A stretch of 52,157 nucleotides of DNA, taken from the NCBI GenBank assembly GCA_027659245.1, contig JAQDPW010000016.1, positions 375 through 52,531 on the forward strand. Reading direction: 5' to 3'. A model generated the notes under the pieces. That model ran no database searches and was not told the origin of the DNA. It saw only the letters and a list, made by a program, of their open reading frames with translations. Position 1 is the first letter of the stretch. Each line of letters starts with the position of its first letter. Made by a program: the position numbers and the translations under genes. This stretch comes from Streptococcaceae bacterium AM104-57 (GTDB lineage: Bacteria; Bacillota; Bacilli; Lactobacillales; Streptococcaceae). This document shows positions 49,501-52,157 of the stretch, in pieces.

Positions 49501-52157
49501 GCACCAACGGTCTATAGTCAAGATAAAACTGTTTCAGACAAGAAATATCGTTCTGAGTCAGCTTCAACAAGCGCAAGTACGTCAGCAAGCACGTCGGCCT
49601 CAACGAGCACAAGCACATCGGCTAGCACGTCCGCTTCAACAAGCGCCAGCACTTCAGCAAGTACCTCAGCCTCAACAAGTGCAAGTACCTCAGCAAGCAC
49701 GTCGGCCTCAACAAGTGCCAGCACTTCAGCAAGTACGTCGGCTTCAACCAGCGCAAGTACCTCAGCAAGCACGTCGGCCTCAACAAGTGCCAGCACCTCA
49801 GCAAGTACGTCAGCAAGTATGTCGGCTTCAACGAGCGCAAGTACATCGGCAAGCACATCAGCCTCAACAAGCGCAAGCACATCAGCAAGTACATCCGCTT
49901 CAACGAGCGCAAGTACCTCAGCAAGCACATCGGCTTCAACAAGTGCAAGTACATCGGCAAGTATGTCCGCTTCAACAAGCGCCAGCACGTCAGCAAGTAC
50001 CTCAGCCTCAACAAGTGCCAGCACGTCAGCAAGCACATCAGCCTCAACAAGCGCAAGCACATCAGCAAGTACATCCGCTTCAACGAGATCCGCTTCAACG
50101 AGCGCAAGTACCTCAGCAAGCACATCGGCTTCAACAAGTGCAAGTACGTCAGCCTCAACGAGCGCAAGTACGTCAGCAAGTACATCCGCTTCAACGAGCG
50201 CAAGCACGTCAGCAAGTACATCGGCTTCAACGAGCGCAAGTACCTCAGCAAGCACGTCTGCATCAACCAGCGCCAGCACGTCAGCAAGTACATCGGCTTC
50301 AACAAGTGCAAGTACGTCAGCAAGTACGTCGGCTTCAACAAGTGCCAGCACGTCAGCAAGTACATCGGCTTCAACAAGCGCAAGTACGTCAGCAAGTACA
50401 TCTGCATCAACAAGCGCAAGTACATCGGCTAGCACGTCAGCCTCAACGAGCACAAGTACATCAGCAAGCACATCTGCCTCAACGAGCGCAAGTACGTCAG
50501 CAAGTACATCCGCTTCAACCAGCGCAAGTACGTCAGCTTCAACAAGCGCAAGCACGTCAGCAAGTACATCTGCTTCAACAAGCGCAAGTACATCGGCAAG
50601 CACGTCAGCCTCAACAAGTGCAAGTACGTCAGCAAGTACATCAGCAAGTACATCTGCTTCAACAAGTGCAAGTACGTCAGCAAGTACATCTGCTTCAACA
50701 AGCGCAAGTACATCTGCTTCAACAAGTGCAAGCACGTCAGCAAGTACATCAGCCTCAACGAGCGCAAGCACCTCAGCAAGTACATCTGCTTCAACGAGCG
50801 CAAGCACGTCAGCAAGTACCTCAGCAAGTACGTCGGCTTCAACAAGTGCCAGCACGTCAGCAAGTACATCCGCCTCAACGAGCGCAAGTACGTCGACAAG
50901 CACGTCAGCAAGTACCTCAGCAAGTACGTCCGCCTCAACAAGTGCAAGTACATCGGCTAGCACATCAGCCTCAACAAGCGCCAGCACATCCGCAAGTACC
51001 TCAGCGTCAACAAGTGCCAGCACGTCAGCAAGTACGTCGGCTTCAACGAGCGCAAGTACCTCAGCAAGTACATCCGCCTCAACGAGCGCAAGTACGTCAG
51101 CTTCAACAAGTGCCAGCACATCGGCAAGCACGTCAGCAAGTACGTCGGCCTCAACAAGTGCCAGCACGTCAGCAAGCACGTCCGCTTCGACAAGCGCCAG
51201 CACGTCGGCTTCAACAAGTGCCAGCACGTCAGCAAGTACATCCGCCTCAACGAGCGCAAGTACGTCAGCTTCAACAAGTGCCAGCACATCGGCAAGCACG
51301 TCAGCAAGTACGTCGGCCTCAACAAGTGCCAGCACGTCAGCAAGCACGTCCGCTTCGACAAGCGCCAGCACATCGGCTTCAACAAGTGCCAGCACGTCAG
51401 CAAGTACATCCGCCTCAACGAGCGCAAGTACGTCAGCAAGTACGTCAGCTTCAACAAGCGCCAGCACGTCTGCATCAACAAGTGCCAGCACGTCAGCAAG
51501 TACATCAGCCTCAACGAGCGCAAGTACGTCGGCAAGCACGTCAGCAAGTACGTCAGCTTCAACAAGTGCCAGCACATCGGCAAGCACGTCAGCAAGCACA
51601 TCAGCTTCAACGAGCGCAAGTACATCGGCAAGCACGTCAGTTTCAACGAGCGCAAGCACATCGGCAAGCACGTCAGCCTCAACAAGTACAAGTACGTCGG
51701 CTTCAACCAGCGCAAGCACGTCAGCAAGCATATCGGCCTCAACGAGCGCAAGCACATCGGCTTCAACAAGTGCCAGCACGTCAGCAAGTACATCGGCTTC
51801 AAGAAGTGCAAGTACATCGGCAAGCACGTCAGCAAGTACGTCGGCCTCAACAAGTGCAAGCACGTCAGCAAGTACGTCGGCCTCAACAAGTGCAAGCACG
51901 TCAGCAAGCACATCTGCTTCAACAAGTGCAAGTACCTCAGCAAGTACATCCGCTTCAACGAGCGCCAGCACGTCAGCAAGTACGTCAGCCTCAACGAGCG
52001 CCAGCACGTCAGCAAGTACATCGGCTTCAACAAGTGCAAGTACGTCAGCAAGTACATCCGCTTCAACAAGTGCCAGCACGTCAGCAAGTACATCAGCCTC
52101 AACAAGTGCAAGTACTTCAGCAAGTACATCAGCTTCAACGAGCGCAAGCACGTCAGC
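43546..52157 (+). CDS. Giant serine-rich-repeat adhesin (accessory-Sec substrate), 3' end off the window
   Basis: 2,870 codons open to the window end. Residues 1-92: long signal peptide with the KxYKxGKxW-like motif KLIKSGKHW (20-28), hydrophobic [15 protein letters not shown] and probable cleavage after VHA (92). SRR1 about 135-200. Lectin-like domain about 387-665 ([20 protein letters not shown]), the L-type lectin pattern. MucBP-like strand domain about 668-745 ([16 protein letters not shown]). Then Ig/Rib-like modules in two tandem copies of about 623 residues. SRR2 from about 2004, SAST repeats. Such proteins are glycosylated in the cytosol, exported by SecA2/SecY2 and anchored by LPXTG; those genes and the anchor should lie beyond the window. 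Ribosome site GGAAGG. Confidence 0.92.
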   Translation, partial: MFFKRNEGQFRETDRVTRFKLIKSGKHWLRASTSLFGLFKVIRGGVDTAQVSTEVVEERSSAPLTGIDLLKGIVAAGSVIGGGAVVQTQVHANEQTAVEKVIETDSTLVTTDKVVLGTVGQENQGSPASDIASQSISESVSVSESRSLSESMSSSVSASTSASVSASTSASASTSTSTSASTSSSESHARSGSLSETGSTSSVDTNSTGKSVASETSKTEEVADKDGATITYRSTPANLNTAPATAGVSDKVNNSTAGMLTTVATGVVTATETDKKRAEQVKKLKSLSDEIGTYLGRLGNREGAETALLKGNATIEAIQNALTDPNADLNTLISEATRTRNTVVNTVLRASSGARDYRTGQPLTRSNDLRAYDTDASLGTASYTARAKIIVTNENQAEYFATAGNANLSNGTVTLTQRTGGQAGSYTLKNKIDMTESFILRGKINLGDAYEGHDNGHVGGDGIATVFSTAEPGVIGNGGKQHNGSGGSLGMGGDNLKGSFGFKLDTYHNTSRTNSIDKTSSDPGSVSRGGAFGGYIYNYNGSNRAAQGSVYPVIRSFAKLSQNPTDNSLKDYQVSYDGNTKVMTVTYNGQKWTMNLQSDKIAVSSDENVPGNPDSKHIKNENTQRSLLDNAGNPEELSLALFASTGGAYNLQQFRLERFEYSAKGAYVTVRFIDADTGNEIPGKNEVRIQHPAGTIVDLSQYLNIKGYQLKATNVATAKGYVSGNTVKVIEGKQGITYAFHKLKQNELYKATAKAPTIYTVQGETTSDLSAVNNFVTINPVDSSTPAVTRHSISWVTPISTTATGNQTATALVTYSDKSTSEVTINYTVYPKVEAKTTNGVKGQFYAFKGTTGDGLSKAPGGDWANNYGRHSYLYTNVNELPAGTKWSYKYKLNNTGAEQTTDVGTPTFGEVWYTTKEESQWPDPVSHHTTYTLKAVYPNGRYGTVSSSNPSLTSETSFDYTVVDPVAKQVYVTTAGDKTSLADIIANPGNALKNSNTSVSFPAGTTFSWVEAPDDAMVANPGFYTRKVSVTLPQGSQTVAGNSATFPVIIKVNPQAPQISADQVTNTGGLPNRDITVTDALPGATVTLTINGNQLSPKTADSSGRVTFTATELADSNGLLPTGNVTVKQSKEFPNPVTNANETLESDVRTVAITPETEKPVISYTIEVKNAQDTWTTVSKKTIIQGKPAGYEIFAGDDYRVVATSKDNSGKINKFEVSDNRSPQTNFIDSNYASGGTINSIGTTTVATDASPAEIEITGQYNETKTWDSRNYWTRKFISRDLSGNELESETFIVAQGKLSDKFPGVQPTNVIAVVNPNALTNDERTKILAAVKTANPQAANRISDYSIATDGTVTITYKDGTTNTVAPKVKYGVEKVADTFYAVSNETLANLTPANFVRAVGAQPLPTGTRVSWKKAPAFDVGDHSGNGAAVLTVTHPDKTTTDLSYNYTVYPKVETKTHNGVTGKFYAFKAVPGSDTTVGGGYANNIGGDSELYINSNVLPSGTTFSYEYRLNNNPSATLSKQDGSPKFSTVWHTTGANPVSHHTTYTVRATYPKGRFGDVSTSNPALTSETSFDYTVVDPVAKQEYVTTVANKAPLADIIKNPGEALKNSNTSVSFPAGTTFSWVQAPDDAMLANPGVYTKKVTVTLPQGSYNGAANSRTVDVTIKVNPQAPVISDASINETGGLPNRSIVVTNVTPGALVTLTLAGHTFEKRAKDNETSVTFEPAEDLKKAYNGNNGLLPTGDVTAKQEKTVTLPSGGTETLSSSTTTKTITKETVKPTITYTVKVNGQEPKKDSNGRYLFFAGDTIQITYTGQDNSGKLKTLKVSGNSIDLTDFFENRTEWGTGPITNIINTLTDDNQTTFTINAVANADLAWSSGNHWGRWLTATDPSGNTIAIGEISIQQDQLQNLFKKPDIDLTEVKDKNHLSEEYKEEVREKIRKAHDKVTPNGRDRISSIDVSDSGVATVYYKDNAKVTSGNQPYAPTVYSQDKTVSDKKYRSESASTSASTSASTSASTSTSTSASTSASTSASTSASTSASTSASTSASTSASTSASTSASTSASTSASTSASTSASTSASTSASTSASMSASTSASTSASTSASTSASTSASTSASTSASTSASTSASTSASTSASMSASTSASTSASTSASTSASTSASTSASTSASTSASTSASTRSASTSASTSASTSASTSASTSASTSASTSASTSASTSASTSASTSASTSASTSASTSASTSASTSASTSASTSASTSASTSASTSASTSASTSASTSASTSASTSASTSASTSASTSASTSTSTSASTSASTSASTSASTSASTSASTSASTSASTSASTSASTSASTSASTSASTSASTSASTSASTSASTSASTSASTSASTSASTSASTSASTSASTSASTSASTSASTSASTSASTSASTSASTSASTSASTSASTSASTSASTSTSTSASTSASTSASTSASTSASTSASTSASTSASTSASTSASTSASTSASTSASTSASTSASTSASTSASTSASTSASTSASTSASTSASTSASTSASTSASTSASTSASTSASTSASTSASTSASTSASTSASTSASTSASTSASTSASTSASTSASTSASTSASTSASTSASTSASTSASTSASTSASTSASTSASTSASTSASTSASTSASTSASTSASTSASTSASTSASTSASTSASTSASTSVSTSASTSASTSASTSTSTSASTSASTSASISASTSASTSASTSASTSASTSASRSASTSASTSASTSASTSASTSASTSASTSASTSASTSASTSASTSASTSASTSASTSASTSASTSASTSASTSASTSASTSASTSASTSASTSASTSASTSASTSASTSASTSASTS
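46042..49555 (+). repeat. Two tandem modules of about 1.87 kb inside the adhesin
   Basis: Module 1 starts near 46042 ([18 protein letters not shown]) and module 2 near 47911 ([18 protein letters not shown]), 623 codons apart. Both continue with a VSHHTTYT segment, [32 protein letters not shown], the NPQAP linker and GGLPNR. One 80-base block (46520-46599 and 48371-48450) differs at a single base while the flanks differ more. Confidence 0.85.
49557..52157 (+). repeat. SRR2: SAST repeat with 36-bp higher-order unit
   Basis: The protein repeat is four residues (Ser-Ala-Ser-Thr), but the DNA repeats every 36 bases as three differently coded tetrads: TCN-GCN-TCA-ACR, AGY-GCM-AGY-ACN, TCN-GCA-AGY-ACN. 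Units of 24 or 48 bases arise where the third tetrad is lost or doubled. Rare substitutions include Arg (50095, 51802), Met, Ile and Val. It runs off the window. Confidence 0.9.

Noticed and set aside
49518..52151. Antisense open frame of 877 codons (repeating [12 protein letters not shown]) opposite the adhesin repeat
   Set aside because: It is open only because the SAST codons lack stops in this reverse frame. It has no promoter or ribosome site, its composition is fully explained by the sense repeat, and other reverse frames are open as well.
49557..52157. CRISPR-like regularity (36-bp period)
   Set aside because: Repeats are contiguous, degenerate at codon positions and in frame with the adhesin. 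There are no unique spacers and no cas genes.

Overview
The window is low-GC Firmicute DNA from a mitis-group Streptococcus (S. mitis / S. oralis / S. pneumoniae relatives). This rests on BOX and RUP-type repeats, two CiaR-box small RNAs of the pneumococcal csRNA type beside ruvB, a PBP1b that reads as a divergent pneumococcal homologue, and a serine-rich-repeat adhesin with an accessory-Sec signal peptide. The species cannot be fixed from sequence alone. I used no database search, so identities come from motifs and family knowledge.

Layout. 1-1160: frameshifted IS4-type transposase (minus). 1450-5230 (minus): csRNA, nucleotidyltransferase, ruvB, second csRNA, two GNAT acetyltransferases, a 133-bp MITE-like palindrome, and yjdF under a yjdF-type riboswitch. 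5225-6969: an unusual BAAT/acyl-CoA-thioesterase-like hydrolase and a MarR regulator sharing one operator sequence. 7062-9563: leuS. 9713-16142 (plus): YesM/YesN-type two-component system, RUP repeat, then a CcpA-site-bearing lipoprotein, ATPase and fused permease ABC importer. 16333-25123 (plus): gpsA, galU, pbp1b, EamA transporter, dapH, dapL, 5-formyl-THF cyclo-ligase, rhomboid protease. 25206-31567 (minus): frameshifted GH1 beta-glucosidase, BOX element, then the envelope/translation operon uppS-cdsA-eep-proS.

31769-43252 is the accessory part. A T-box leader (32211-32509) drives a GNAT gene and eventually valS, but between them lie a RES-like protein, a fossil of a tandem duplication (valS fragment followed by GNAT fragment), a helical protein ending in a helix-hairpin-helix, and a rhuM gene broken by a BOX element, two stops and a frameshift. 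Directly behind valS, without a visible terminator, sits a three-gene cassette: GHKL-type ATPase, DUF4325/STAS-like protein, single-pass membrane protein. It looks like a partner-switching pair with a membrane output and is my best candidate for an undescribed system. A DNA cytosine methyltransferase fossil, a Fic protein and a short protein resembling part of the TOTE conflict-system primase follow.

43546 to the window end is one open reading frame for a giant serine-rich-repeat adhesin: accessory-Sec signal, short SRR1, L-type-lectin-like domain, MucBP-like domain, two tandem modules of about 623 residues, and more than 860 residues of SAST repeat that run off the window. At the DNA level this repeat follows a 36-bp higher-order codon pattern.
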